A stretch of DNA of 64,000 nucleotides from Erythrobacter oryzae (GTDB taxonomy: Bacteria > Pseudomonadota > Alphaproteobacteria > Sphingomonadales > Sphingomonadaceae), in the NCBI RefSeq assembly GCF_030271515.1, contig NZ_JASCXI010000003.1, forward strand, positions 1 to 64,000, read 5' to 3'. Within the stretch, counting starts at the first letter, position 1; every line of letters starts with the position of its first letter. The position numbers and the translations under genes are program-made. Below the pieces are notes generated by a model. It was not told where the DNA came from. It did no database searches and worked only from the letters and a program-made list of their open reading frames with translations. Shown here piece after piece: positions 18,726-26,250 of the stretch.

Positions 18726-19082
18726 TCACTCGCCCTTCAGCGCGCGGGTGATGGTGTTCACCCGGCCCTGCACGAAGCTGAGGGTGGCAGAGTAAGCCAC
18801 GGCGTTCTCGGCGAAGGCGACCTGTTCGCGGTTCAGCTCGACCGTGTTGCCGTCCATCGAAGGCATGGTCGGGCTGCGGTAGAGCAGGCGGGTCTCGCCG
18901 CCACCGAGGGTCGCAACCCTGCGCGCATTCGCCAGCCGGGCATCGAGCGCGGCGTTGAAGTCGATGTCGCGCGCCTTGTAGCCGGGGGTGGCGGCATTGG
19001 CGATGTTCGACGCGATCACCCCCATGCGCTCGGAGCGCAGGGTCAGCGCGGCGCCGTGGATACCGAAAAGTCGCTCGCTCAC
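18726..19082 (-). CDS. flgB: Flagellar proximal rod protein FlgB
   Basis: 118 residues from a GTG start preceded by AAGGAGG at 9 bases, the strongest ribosome site in the operon; the upstream in-frame extension to 19163 runs across the promoter and is rejected. Motifs: ALTLRSERMGVIASNIANAA, TPGYKARDIDFNAALDARL and the C-terminal YSATLSFVQGRVNTITRALK. First gene of the flgBCDEFGHIJKL-motAB operon (to 9381). Confidence 0.94.
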   Translation of the reverse strand: MSERLFGIHGAALTLRSERMGVIASNIANAATPGYKARDIDFNAALDARLANARRVATLGGGETRLLYRSPTMPSMDGNTVELNREQVAFAENAVAYSATLSFVQGRVNTITRALKGE

Positions 19083-19137
19083 GGGTTTGAGCCTCCTTGC
19101 TGCGGGCGGGCACGGCCCGCGGGTCGCCAGCGGTTCA

Positions 19138-19152
19138 GCAGGAAGCGTGCCA
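19138..19152 (-). promoter_or_regulatory. Sigma-54 promoter of the flgB operon
   Basis: TGGCACGCTTCCTGC on the minus strand matches the -24/-12 consensus TGGCAC-N5-TTGC at all but one base with exact spacing. Predicted start near 19126, about 45 bases before flgB. Two candidate activator palindromes lie 45-105 bases upstream. Confidence 0.85.
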
Positions 19153-19195
19153 AACCCGGCCAAGGGGGCTCTGGGCAGCCGAGGCGCGCGGACTG

Positions 19196-19211
19196 CGGCA
19201 GGCTTTTGCCG
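19196..19211. promoter_or_regulatory. Putative FlbD (ftr-like) palindrome, copy B
   Basis: CGGCAGGCTTTTGCCG; read on the minus strand it is CGGCAAAAGCCTGCCG, matching CGGCAAANNNCTGCCG. Centred about 77 bases upstream of the predicted flgB operon start, a usual enhancer distance. Confidence 0.55.
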
Positions 19212-19229
19212 CCCTGCTGCCGCACCTCA

Positions 19230-19245
19230 GGGCAAACCCCTGCCG
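19230..19245. promoter_or_regulatory. Putative FlbD (ftr-like) palindrome, copy C
   Basis: GGGCAAACCCCTGCCG, one mismatch from CGGCAAANNNCTGCCG, 18 bases beyond copy B. Centred about 111 bases upstream of the predicted flgB operon start and 80 bases before the divergent MotA-like gene, which it could also serve. Confidence 0.5.
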
Positions 19246-19317
19246 CAGCCTTCCGGCGCTTAATCGGCCAGGCGCGCCGCCGTTCTGCGCAGGTGTTGCC
19301 AAGAGGAGGGATCCGCC

Positions 19318-19992
19318 ATGCCGCCCACGCTATCGTCGCTGTTCGATCCCGCCGCGCTGGGAGTGGTGCTCGCCGGAACCGTGATCGCGACGCTCGCGCG
19401 CTGCGGCTTCGCCGATTGCCGCGAGGCGATGGGCGCGGGCGCGCGATTGCTGCGCGGCGGCTTTGCGGGCGAGCCCAACCGCAAGGCGCTGGCGCAGGCG
19501 GCGGGCGCGATCCAGCGCGACGGGCCGCGCCGCGCCGATCCGTCGCTGCCGCCCGATCCGGCGCTGGCCGCGCTGGTCGCCTCCTTTCTGCGCCACGGCA
19601 CGCTCGATGCGCTCGCCGGGATCCGCCGCGCCGACCGCGCGATCGCCGAGGAGCGCCGCCATGCCGCGGTGCAGGTCTTCACCTGCGCGGGCGAGCTCGC
19701 CCCGGTGTTCGGGCTGATCGGCACGCTCTACGGCTTCACCCAGCTCACCCCCGATGCCAATGTCGCGACCACGCTGACGATCATGAGCGCGATCTCGACC
19801 GCGGTGCTGACCTCGCTCTACGGCGCGCTCACCGCGCACCTCGTCTGTTTCCCGCTGGCGAGCGCGATCGAGCGCCGGGGGCTGGCCGAGGGAGCCGCGC
19901 GCGAGGCGCTCGCCGACTGGTTCGTCGCCCAGGCGGGCGGTGCGGAAGCCGCCGCGCGTGAACGCCGCGCCCATCTGCGAGGTGTCGCATGA
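19318..19992 (+). CDS. MotA/TolQ/ExbB-like proton channel protein
   Basis: 224 residues with a strong ribosome site (GAGGAGGG). Three hydrophobic segments: residues about 8-30 (AALGVVLAGTVIATLARCGF), 118-140 with the family motif APVFGLIGTLYGF, and 148-180 (ATTLTIMSAISTAVLTSLYG). The arrangement fits the MotA/TolQ/ExbB superfamily, closer to the MotA/PomA type by location. It overlaps the next gene by four bases, so the two are a pair. It is divergent from flgB and shares a regulatory region. It may be an auxiliary stator or motor-linked channel; substrate ion unknown. Confidence 0.75.
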   Translation: MPPTLSSLFDPAALGVVLAGTVIATLARCGFADCREAMGAGARLLRGGFAGEPNRKALAQAAGAIQRDGPRRADPSLPPDPALAALVASFLRHGTLDALAGIRRADRAIAEERRHAAVQVFTCAGELAPVFGLIGTLYGFTQLTPDANVATTLTIMSAISTAVLTSLYGALTAHLVCFPLASAIERRGLAEGAAREALADWFVAQAGGAEAAARERRAHLRGVA

Positions 19993-20465
19993 TCCGCAGC
20001 CCTGCGTCCCTCAAGGCGGGGGCAGGACGGGTCGGACATGGCTGGCAGCTGATCCTCGCCGACCTTGCGCTGATCCTGTTCCTCCTCACCCTCTCCGCCC
20101 TGCCCGCCGCCGAGGCCGAGGCCGGTCGCCAGCTCGCCGCGCGCGCGGTGCAGGAGAAGAGCGCGCGCGAATCCGCCCGCCCCGAGGCCGAGATTGCCGC
20201 CGCGCAGGCGCTGTTCCGCCCCGTCGCGGGCGGGCCGAGCCTTGGCGCATGGCTCGCGGCGCAGAGCCCCGATCCGCGCGCGACGCTGACGATCTTCGCG
20301 GTTCATGCACCGGGCGGCGAGGCCGAGGCCTGGGCCCGCGCGGGAACGCTGGCCGCCGAGGCGCGCGCAGCGGGCGCGCGGGTGCGCACGATCATCACGG
20401 CAGGACAAGAAGCGGAAATCTACGCCAGCCTCGCCTATGACGAGGAAGTCGGCGAGGGGCGCTAG
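19989..20465 (+). CDS. MotB-like membrane protein lacking the peptidoglycan-binding domain
   Basis: 158 residues. A single membrane helix near residues 19-42 reads WQLILADLALILFLLTLSAL; the Asp stands six residues after the Trp, exactly as in MotB of this window (WKVAYADFV). Behind it is an Ala/Glu/Arg-rich helix and a small periplasmic domain (RATLTIFAVHAPGGEAEAWA, VRTIITAGQEAEIYASL), but no OmpA-type motif. Overlap with the MotA-like gene suggests they form one complex. Function is inference. Converges with the GGDEF gene (4-base overlap of stops). Confidence 0.65.
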   Translation: MIRSPASLKAGAGRVGHGWQLILADLALILFLLTLSALPAAEAEAGRQLAARAVQEKSARESARPEAEIAAAQALFRPVAGGPSLGAWLAAQSPDPRATLTIFAVHAPGGEAEAWARAGTLAAEARAAGARVRTIITAGQEAEIYASLAYDEEVGEGR

Positions 20466-21529
20466 CCCAGTTCGATCCGGTTGCGGCCCTGCTGCTTGGC
20501 GCGGTAGAGCGCCGCGTCCGCCCGGGCGAGCGCGCCGCGGGTGTCGGCGTCGTCGGAGACTTCGGCGACCCCGCCCGAGAAGGTGATCTTGCCGAAAGGC
20601 TGGCCGGTGTCGCGGTTCATCAGCACCCGCGCCCCGAGCGCACGGCGGATCGCATCGAGCCGCGCGCGGGCGGCCTCCTTGCCGATCCCGGCGAACAGCA
20701 GCACGAATTCCTCGCCGCCGTGGCGCGCGGTGTAACAGGCATCGCCCGCCATCGCGGCAAGGCTCGCCGCCAGCGCGCACAGCACGCGGTCGCCCGCGGC
20801 ATGGCCGTGGCGGTCGTTGACCTGCTTGAAGTGGTCGACATCGCAGAAGGCGACGGTGAGCGGCGTGCCCGCGGCGCGCGCCTCGATCGCGGCGGTGGCC
20901 AGCCGCCGCTCGAAGGCGCGGCGGTTGGGCAGGCGGGTGAGATGGTCGACATCCGCCTCGGAGCGCGCCTGAGCGAGGTTGTCGCGCAGCCGGTCGATCT
21001 CGACCTCGCTGCGCGCCATTGCCGCCTCGACCTCCTCGATCCGCGCCAGCATCGCGCGCGACAGGTCGATCACCTGGGTGAGCTCGGCAGGCGTCCCCAG
21101 CGCGTCGACCTGCGCGCCGATCGCGTCGCGGTGATCGTGGGTTTCGGCCTGCGCATCGCGCGCGGTCTCGGCGAAGCGTTCGAGGGTGTATTCGAGCTTC
21201 TCGGACAGGGTCTCGAGCGCGGCGATATGGCTGTGCCCGTCGGGATCGAGCTGCGACAGTGTGTCGAGCCAGCGCTGGTCGATCGGCTCGCCGCTCGCCT
21301 CGCGCCGCACCAGCGCGGCGGCGAATTCGGGCTGCGATCCCGACAGCGCGCCGCACACGGTCGCCATGTTGGCGGGGCTCACCTCGAGATCGTGGCGGAG
21401 GAAGAATTCGGTGATCTTCTCGAGCAGCGCGCGGCGCGCCTCGGCGGCACGCGACGCCCCGGGCTGCGCCGGAGTGGCGGCCTTGGCGCGGGCACGGGCG
21501 GCACGGGAGAAACCGGAGGACAGGGACAT
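20462..21529 (-). CDS. Diguanylate cyclase (GGDEF domain)
   Basis: 355 residues, soluble. Residues 30-180 are an uncharacterised helical sensory region; a coiled coil follows (RIEEVEAAMARSEVEIDRLR) and then a GGDEF domain from about residue 190 (HLTRLPNRRAFERRL, FCDVDHFKQVNDRHGHAAGD) with active-site GGEEF near 270. The RxxD product-inhibition site normally a few residues before GGEEF is not visible. Predicted to make cyclic di-GMP; place within the flagellar locus suggests control of motility. Confidence 0.9.
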   Translation of the reverse strand: MSLSSGFSRAARARAKAATPAQPGASRAAEARRALLEKITEFFLRHDLEVSPANMATVCGALSGSQPEFAAALVRREASGEPIDQRWLDTLSQLDPDGHSHIAALETLSEKLEYTLERFAETARDAQAETHDHRDAIGAQVDALGTPAELTQVIDLSRAMLARIEEVEAAMARSEVEIDRLRDNLAQARSEADVDHLTRLPNRRAFERRLATAAIEARAAGTPLTVAFCDVDHFKQVNDRHGHAAGDRVLCALAASLAAMAGDACYTARHGGEEFVLLFAGIGKEAARARLDAIRRALGARVLMNRDTGQPFGKITFSGGVAEVSDDADTRGALARADAALYRAKQQGRNRIELG

Positions 21530-21637
21530 GACGGGCGGTTCGCGAGGCTGAGTGGTCGGGACGAGGAAACCAAAGTTAGCCGCTTATGCTTAAGTGCCCG
21601 TCCGCCTCCATCACGGGAGACTACGTAGGTGTGCGCT

Positions 21638-21652
21638 TGGCATGGCCCTTGC
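21638..21652 (+). promoter_or_regulatory. Sigma-54 promoter of flgA
   Basis: TGGCATGGCCCTTGC followed by T matches the -24/-12 consensus with exact spacing. Predicted start about 21663, some 33 bases before flgA. No CGGCAAANNNCTGCCG copy was found nearby. Confidence 0.8.
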
Positions 21653-21696
21653 TGCGCCCGGAGGGCATGATCACGCCCCTACTTCTGAGGAAAATG

Positions 21697-22248
21697 ATGC
21701 CCACCGAGTTCACCCCGGAAAAGCGCAAGTGCTGGCTGCTGGCCGCAATTTCGATCCCGTTGCTGCTGCTGGGTGAGGCTGCCGCCACCGCCCAGACCCG
21801 CCTCGCCAGCACCGATCCCGCCGCCATCGACCGCGCGGTCGCGGCCTTCACGGGAGCGGCCATCGGCACCCCCGGCGGCGCGCGCATGGCGAGCGATCCG
21901 CGTCTCCAGCTCGCCCCCTGCGGCGGGCCACTGGCGGTCAGCTGGCACACCCCGGCGCGCACGGCGGTCGCGGTCGAGTGCCCGGGGCCGACGGCGTGGC
22001 GGGTCTTCGTCGCGATCAGCCCGGCCACAGGCTCCACCGCCGCCACGCCCCGCCCCGCCCCCGCGGTCAAGCGCGGCGATGCGATCACCATCATGGTGCG
22101 CGGGCGCGGCTTCACCGTGCAGCAGCCGGGCGAGGCGATGGAGGCGGGCGCCGTGGGAGACTGGATCGAGGTGCGCACCGCCCGCAAGGCGCAGCCCCTG
22201 CGCGCGCGGATCGAGCGTCCGGGCCTTGCCGTGGTTCCTGCCGGATAA
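21697..22248 (+). CDS. flgA: Flagellar P-ring assembly chaperone FlgA
   Basis: 183 residues. Signal peptide WLLAAISIPLLLLGEAAATA; mature part with an SAF-type C-terminal domain (VKRGDAITIMVRGRGFTVQQ, GEAMEAGAVGDWIEVRT, RARIERPGLAVV) as in FlgA, the periplasmic chaperone for FlgI. Frame extends upstream to 21586, but that would start before the predicted transcription start; the ATG at 21697 follows GAGG at 6 bases (21694 is an alternative). Confidence 0.88.
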   Translation: MPTEFTPEKRKCWLLAAISIPLLLLGEAAATAQTRLASTDPAAIDRAVAAFTGAAIGTPGGARMASDPRLQLAPCGGPLAVSWHTPARTAVAVECPGPTAWRVFVAISPATGSTAATPRPAPAVKRGDAITIMVRGRGFTVQQPGEAMEAGAVGDWIEVRTARKAQPLRARIERPGLAVVPAG

Positions 22249-22258
22249 CCCGCCCCCC

Positions 22259-22285
22259 TTAAACCTCCCCGCCCCCCGCCGTTCT
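22259..22285 (+). promoter_or_regulatory. Putative sigma-28 (FliA) promoter of flgM
   Basis: TTAAACCT, 11 bases, then GCCGTTCT, 34 bases before flgM. Same boxes and spacing as upstream of fliC (6788-6814), with a very similar C-rich spacer. Confidence 0.6.
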
Positions 22286-22319
22286 CGCTCACAGGAACCG
22301 CACACCAAGGATCAAGCCC

Positions 22320-22619
22320 ATGTCTTCCGTCGAACTGAGCAAATTGCCTGCCGTCGGCGCTGCGCGCGCCGTCGCTGCCGGCGAGCGCGCGCAGATCGAA
22401 GCGCGCACCCGTCCCGCCGCGCCCCCGGCGGGCACCGCCTCCGGCGTCAGCCTCGAAGTCTCCGCGCCCATTGAAGCCGCCGCGCCCCCGGTCGATGCCG
22501 AGCGCGTGCAGGCGATCAAGAACGCCCTGCGCGACGGCTCCTACCCGCTGGTGCCGACCAAGATCGCCGATGCCATGATCGCCGCGCAGGTCAGCCTGTC
22601 GCTGCCCGAGCGGGACTGA
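22320..22619 (+). CDS. flgM: Anti-sigma-28 factor FlgM
   Basis: 99 residues. The C-terminal helical region has the FlgM signature: DAERVQAIKNALRDGSYPLV followed by PTKIADAMIAAQ. The N-terminal half is Ala/Pro-rich and probably disordered, as expected for a protein exported through the hook. It binds and inhibits FliA (26247-26969) until the hook-basal body is complete. Its own sigma-28-like promoter implies feedback. flgN follows after 4 bases. Confidence 0.93.
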   Translation: MSSVELSKLPAVGAARAVAAGERAQIEARTRPAAPPAGTASGVSLEVSAPIEAAAPPVDAERVQAIKNALRDGSYPLVPTKIADAMIAAQVSLSLPERD

Positions 22620-22623
22620 TCCG

Positions 22624-22998
22624 GTGCCCGAAATTCTCGTCCCCGCGCGCCGCGCCGCTCCCCCCGCCCCGGCTGCTCCGCTGGCCGACGGTCTGCGGCA
22701 GATGATTGCCGTGCTCGAACGCGAGCGGCAAGCGCTTGCCGCGCTCGATGCCGACGGCCTCGTCGGCGCGGCGCGCGACAAGGAGAGCCTGTGCGACACC
22801 CTCGCCGCGCTCGAGCCGCAGCTGCTCGACGGCGAGACCCGCGGCCTCGCGGAGACCGCGCGCCAGCTGAACGAGGTCAACCGCCGGGTGCGCAACCTGC
22901 TCGCCGCCAATGTCGCCGCGCGGATCGAGGCGCTGGGCGGTCGGCACGGCCTCAAGGGCCGCCTGCCGAAGGTGACCTACGCCCCGGCGCGCACCTGA
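22624..22998 (+). CDS. flgN: FlgN-like flagellar chaperone
   Basis: 124 residues, GTG start, directly behind flgM. Predicted almost entirely helical with a leucine-rich start (LADGLRQMIAVLERERQALA) and RQLNEVNRRVRNLLAANVAA at the C-terminus, the general pattern of FlgN, the export chaperone for FlgK and FlgL. Sequence conservation in this family is low, so the call depends on position as well as composition. Confidence 0.75.
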   Translation: MPEILVPARRAAPPAPAAPLADGLRQMIAVLERERQALAALDADGLVGAARDKESLCDTLAALEPQLLDGETRGLAETARQLNEVNRRVRNLLAANVAARIEALGGRHGLKGRLPKVTYAPART

Positions 22999-23035
22999 GT
23001 ATTGCCACTTAGGCGCTCCCCGCGCCCGCCCTGTC

Positions 23036-23050
23036 TGGCACGGCGTTTGC
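23036..23050 (+). promoter_or_regulatory. Sigma-54 promoter of the slt-flhA-fliA operon
   Basis: TGGCACGGCGTTTGC followed by A is a full match to the -24/-12 consensus. Predicted start near 23062, about 46 bases before the transglycosylase start codon. Confidence 0.88.
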
Positions 23051-23107
23051 ACCTTCCCCCCGCGAAGCCCCCGCATCCCGCGGCGGCGCAAGCAGGCGGA
23101 AGCGCGC

Positions 23108-24133
23108 ATGAGCAAGCCCCCCACATCGATGAGCCTCCCCGCAGGCTCGATCCGCGCCGGGTTCGAAAGCGCCGCGCGCGCCCATGCCGCCGCGCGTGCC
23201 GGGCTGGACGGCGCAGAGCCCGCTGCCGCGCGCCAGATCGCTGCCGTCGGCGGCGGCCCGGTCGAGGCCGCGATCGCCCGCGCGGCGCAGGCGACCAGCG
23301 TCGATTTCAACTACCTCCTCGCCCAGGCCGAGGTCGAAAGCGCGATGAACCCCGATGCCCGCGCCGCGACCTCGAGCGCGACCGGGCTCTACCAGTTCAT
23401 CGAGAGCACCTGGCTCGACACGATGAAGAAGCACGGGCACCGTTTCGGTCTCGGCCATATCGCCGACCAGATCGCCGTCACTGCCTCGGGCAATGCATAT
23501 GTCGCCGACGACGCCAAGCGCGAGGCGATCCTCGGCTTGCGGAGCGACCCGCAGATCGCCGCGCTGATGGCCGCGGGCCTTGCCGAGGACAACCGCGCGC
23601 ATCTGATGCCGATCCTCGGCCGCCAGCCCGATCATGCCGAGCTCTATCTTGCGCATTTCCTCGGCGCAGGCGGCGCGGGGCGGTTCCTGAGCGAGCTGCA
23701 GGCCGATCCCGGCCAGAGCGCCGCCGCGCTGTTTGCCCGCCCCGCCGCCGCCAATCGCGCGATCTTCTACGCCCCCGACGGTTCCCCGCGCAGCCTTGCG
23801 CAGGTGATGCAGGTGATCGACGGCAAGATGGGCCGCGCACTCGACCGCGCCACCGATGGCCGGGGGGTCAATTTCGTGCGCGCCGACTACGCCCCGCGCC
23901 CCGGCGGCGGCATGGGCTTCACGCCCACGCCCTATCTGATCGCCGACGAGACGGTGTTCGGCCCCGGCGTGCCCACGGCATTGTCGCAGGCCTCGCTCCC
24001 TGCCGTCGCCGTGCGCCCGCCGCAGCGTCCGCCGATGTCGCAGATCCTGGGCAGCACCTTCGGCACCGATCCCGCCGCCGCCCCGCCGCAGGTGCGGCGC
24101 GCCTATGACCGTCTGAAGGCACTCGGCCTGTGA
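23108..24133 (+). CDS. Lytic transglycosylase, probable flagellar type
   Basis: 341 residues. An SLT domain lies near residues 55-190: LLAQAEVESAMNPDARAATS contains the likely catalytic Glu (about residue 77), then ATGLYQFIESTWLD and YLAHFLGAGGAGRFL. No clear signal peptide. It begins the operon with flhA and fliA (GTGA overlap with flhA) under a sigma-54 promoter. FlgJ here lacks its muramidase domain, so this enzyme probably opens the peptidoglycan for the rod, in the way SltF does in Rhodobacter. The C-terminal ~120 residues are Pro/Ala-rich and unrecognised. Confidence 0.85.
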   Translation: MSKPPTSMSLPAGSIRAGFESAARAHAAARAGLDGAEPAAARQIAAVGGGPVEAAIARAAQATSVDFNYLLAQAEVESAMNPDARAATSSATGLYQFIESTWLDTMKKHGHRFGLGHIADQIAVTASGNAYVADDAKREAILGLRSDPQIAALMAAGLAEDNRAHLMPILGRQPDHAELYLAHFLGAGGAGRFLSELQADPGQSAAALFARPAAANRAIFYAPDGSPRSLAQVMQVIDGKMGRALDRATDGRGVNFVRADYAPRPGGGMGFTPTPYLIADETVFGPGVPTALSQASLPAVAVRPPQRPPMSQILGSTFGTDPAAAPPQVRRAYDRLKALGL

Positions 24134-26250
24134 GTTCATCCGTGACGACTGCCCCTTCCCCGTTCTTCGCCCGCATCGCCGCCATGCCCGCCAGCCTCGC
24201 GCTGCCAGTGGGCATCTTCGCGCTGCTGGCGCTGATGGTGCTGCCGATCCCCGCGCTGCTGCTCGACATCTTCTTCGTGCTCAACATCGCGATTTCGATC
24301 GCGGTGCTGATGGTGGCGTTGAACGCGCGTCGCCCGCTCGATTTCTCCAGCTTCCCGAGCGTGCTGCTGTTCGCGACCCTCTTGCGGCTTGCCCTCAACG
24401 TCGCTTCGACACGGGTGGTGCTGGTGCACGGGCACGAGGGGGGCGCGGCCGCCGGGCACGTGATCGAGAGCTTTGCGGCCTTCCTCGTCGGCGGCAATTT
24501 CGTCGTTGGGTTGTTCGTTTTTGCGATCCTCATGATCATCAACATGATCGTCATCACCAAGGGCGCGGGCCGCGTGTCCGAAGTCTCGGCGCGCTTCGTG
24601 CTCGATGCGCTGCCGGGCAAGCAGATGGCGATCGACGCCGACATCGCCGCAGGCCTCGTCACCGCCGACGAAGCGCGCGAGCGGCGGCGCGAGGTCACGG
24701 TCGAGGCCGATTTCTACGGCTCGATGGATGGTGCCAGCAAATTCGTGAAGGGCGACGCGATGGCGGCGCTGTTGATCCTCGGGGTCAACATCGTCGCCGG
24801 CTTCGCCATCGGGATGATCTCCCACGGCCTTTCTGCAACCGAGGCGGGCGAGGCTTACGTCACGCTTGCGGTGGGCGACGCGCTGGTGGCGCAGGTGCCG
24901 GCGCTGCTGCTCTCGATCGCGGCGGCTGCCATCGTCACGCGGGTGAGCGACCAGCGCGACCTCGCGGGGCAGATCGGCGGCCAGTTCGCCGATGCGCGCG
25001 GGTGGCTGCCGGTGGCGCTGATCCTCGCCAGCGTCGGCCTCGTGCCCGCCATGCCGCAGACGATCTTTCTCCCGGCCGCCGCCATTGCCGCCGCGATCTG
25101 GTGGCAGCTCAAGCAGCGCGCCGCCCGGCCTACCCCCGTCGCCGAGCCGGTCGAGGACGTCTCGCCCGATCACATCGCGCTCGCCGATGTGGCGGACAGC
25201 ACGCTGGTCACCGTCGAGCTGGGCTACGGCATCGTTGGGCTGGTCGACGCCGCGCAGGGCGCGCCGCTGATCACGCGGATCACCGGCATCCGCAAGCAAC
25301 TCTCGCGCGATCTCGGCTTCGTGCTGCCGCAGTTCCGGATCCGCGATTCGCTCGAGCTTGCCGCGCAGGATTACGCCGTGCTGATGGGCGGGGTGAGCAT
25401 TGCGCGCGGGAGCGTGCGCCCCGGCAAGCTGCTCGCCATCGACGCGGGCGATGTGCGGCCCGGGCATGGCCTCACCGGCGAGCCGACCCGCGATCCCTCC
25501 TTCGATTGCCCCGCCCTGTGGATCGCCCCTGCGAGCCGCGATCATGCCGTGGCCGAGGGCTTCCTCGTGGTCGACCCGGCCTCGGTCATCGCCACCCATG
25601 CCAACCAGGCGCTGCTTGCCGAAGCGCACCAGCTGCTCGGCCCCGACGAGGTGCGCGAGTGGGTCGATGGCCTCAAGGCCCGCGCCCCCGCGCTGGTCGA
25701 GGCGGTGACCCCCGACCCGCTCCCGCTCGCCGCGCTCACCCGCACGCTGCGCGCGCTGATGGCCGACGGGATCGGGCTCGCCCACCCCCAGCCGCTGTTC
25801 ACTTCGCTAGCGCTGGCGCTCCAGAAGACCACCGATTTCGACACGGTGATCGATGCCGTGCGCGCCGACCTGTCGCCGCGCCTCGTGGCGCGGATCGCCG
25901 GGCCGGACGAGGCGCTGAAGGTGGTCACGCTCGATGCGGGTCTCGAAGGCGCGATCCTCGGCGGGATGATCGATCCCGCGACCGGCCAGCCGCTGATCGA
26001 GCCCGATTGCGCAGGCATGATCCTGCGCGAGGTCAACGCGGTCGCCGATGCCGAGAAGGGGCCGGTCGCGCTGATCGTCCAGCCGCCCGCGCGCCGCGCG
26101 CTCGCCGCGCTGCTGCGGCACCGCGCGCCGCGCTGCCTCGTGCTCTCGATCGCCGAGCTGCCCGCGAGCCAGCCCATCGCGGTGGTGGGCGTGATCGGCG
26201 CTCCGGCTGAGGCCCCCGCGCTGCCGAACCCTGCGGGGATCGCGGCATGA
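24130..26250 (+). CDS. flhA: Flagellar export gate protein FlhA
   Basis: 706 residues, GTG start overlapping the preceding stop. The N-terminal half has about eight membrane helices and the FHIPEP-family signature ARFVLDALPGKQMAID; the C-terminal half is the cytoplasmic docking domain for chaperone-substrate complexes (LGFVLPQFRIRDSLEL, DPASVIATHANQALLAEAHQ, LGPDEVREWVDGL). Central part of the proton-driven export gate. Overlaps fliA by ATGA. flhB, fliP, fliQ and fliR are not in the window. Confidence 0.97.
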   Translation: MSSSVTTAPSPFFARIAAMPASLALPVGIFALLALMVLPIPALLLDIFFVLNIAISIAVLMVALNARRPLDFSSFPSVLLFATLLRLALNVASTRVVLVHGHEGGAAAGHVIESFAAFLVGGNFVVGLFVFAILMIINMIVITKGAGRVSEVSARFVLDALPGKQMAIDADIAAGLVTADEARERRREVTVEADFYGSMDGASKFVKGDAMAALLILGVNIVAGFAIGMISHGLSATEAGEAYVTLAVGDALVAQVPALLLSIAAAAIVTRVSDQRDLAGQIGGQFADARGWLPVALILASVGLVPAMPQTIFLPAAAIAAAIWWQLKQRAARPTPVAEPVEDVSPDHIALADVADSTLVTVELGYGIVGLVDAAQGAPLITRITGIRKQLSRDLGFVLPQFRIRDSLELAAQDYAVLMGGVSIARGSVRPGKLLAIDAGDVRPGHGLTGEPTRDPSFDCPALWIAPASRDHAVAEGFLVVDPASVIATHANQALLAEAHQLLGPDEVREWVDGLKARAPALVEAVTPDPLPLAALTRTLRALMADGIGLAHPQPLFTSLALALQKTTDFDTVIDAVRADLSPRLVARIAGPDEALKVVTLDAGLEGAILGGMIDPATGQPLIEPDCAGMILREVNAVADAEKGPVALIVQPPARRALAALLRHRAPRCLVLSIAELPASQPIAVVGVIGAPAEAPALPNPAGIAA

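Noticed and set aside
19230..19245. GG-N10-GC spacing inside palindrome copy C suggested a sigma-54 promoter for the MotA-like gene.
   Set aside because: AGGGCA-AACCC-CTGC matches the consensus poorly; better explained by the activator palindrome.
23084..23099. Sequence CGGCGCAAGCAGGCGG near the slt promoter as a fourth ftr-like site.
   Set aside because: Only about 8 of 13 fixed positions agree and it lies downstream of the promoter; not above chance in this GC-rich DNA.
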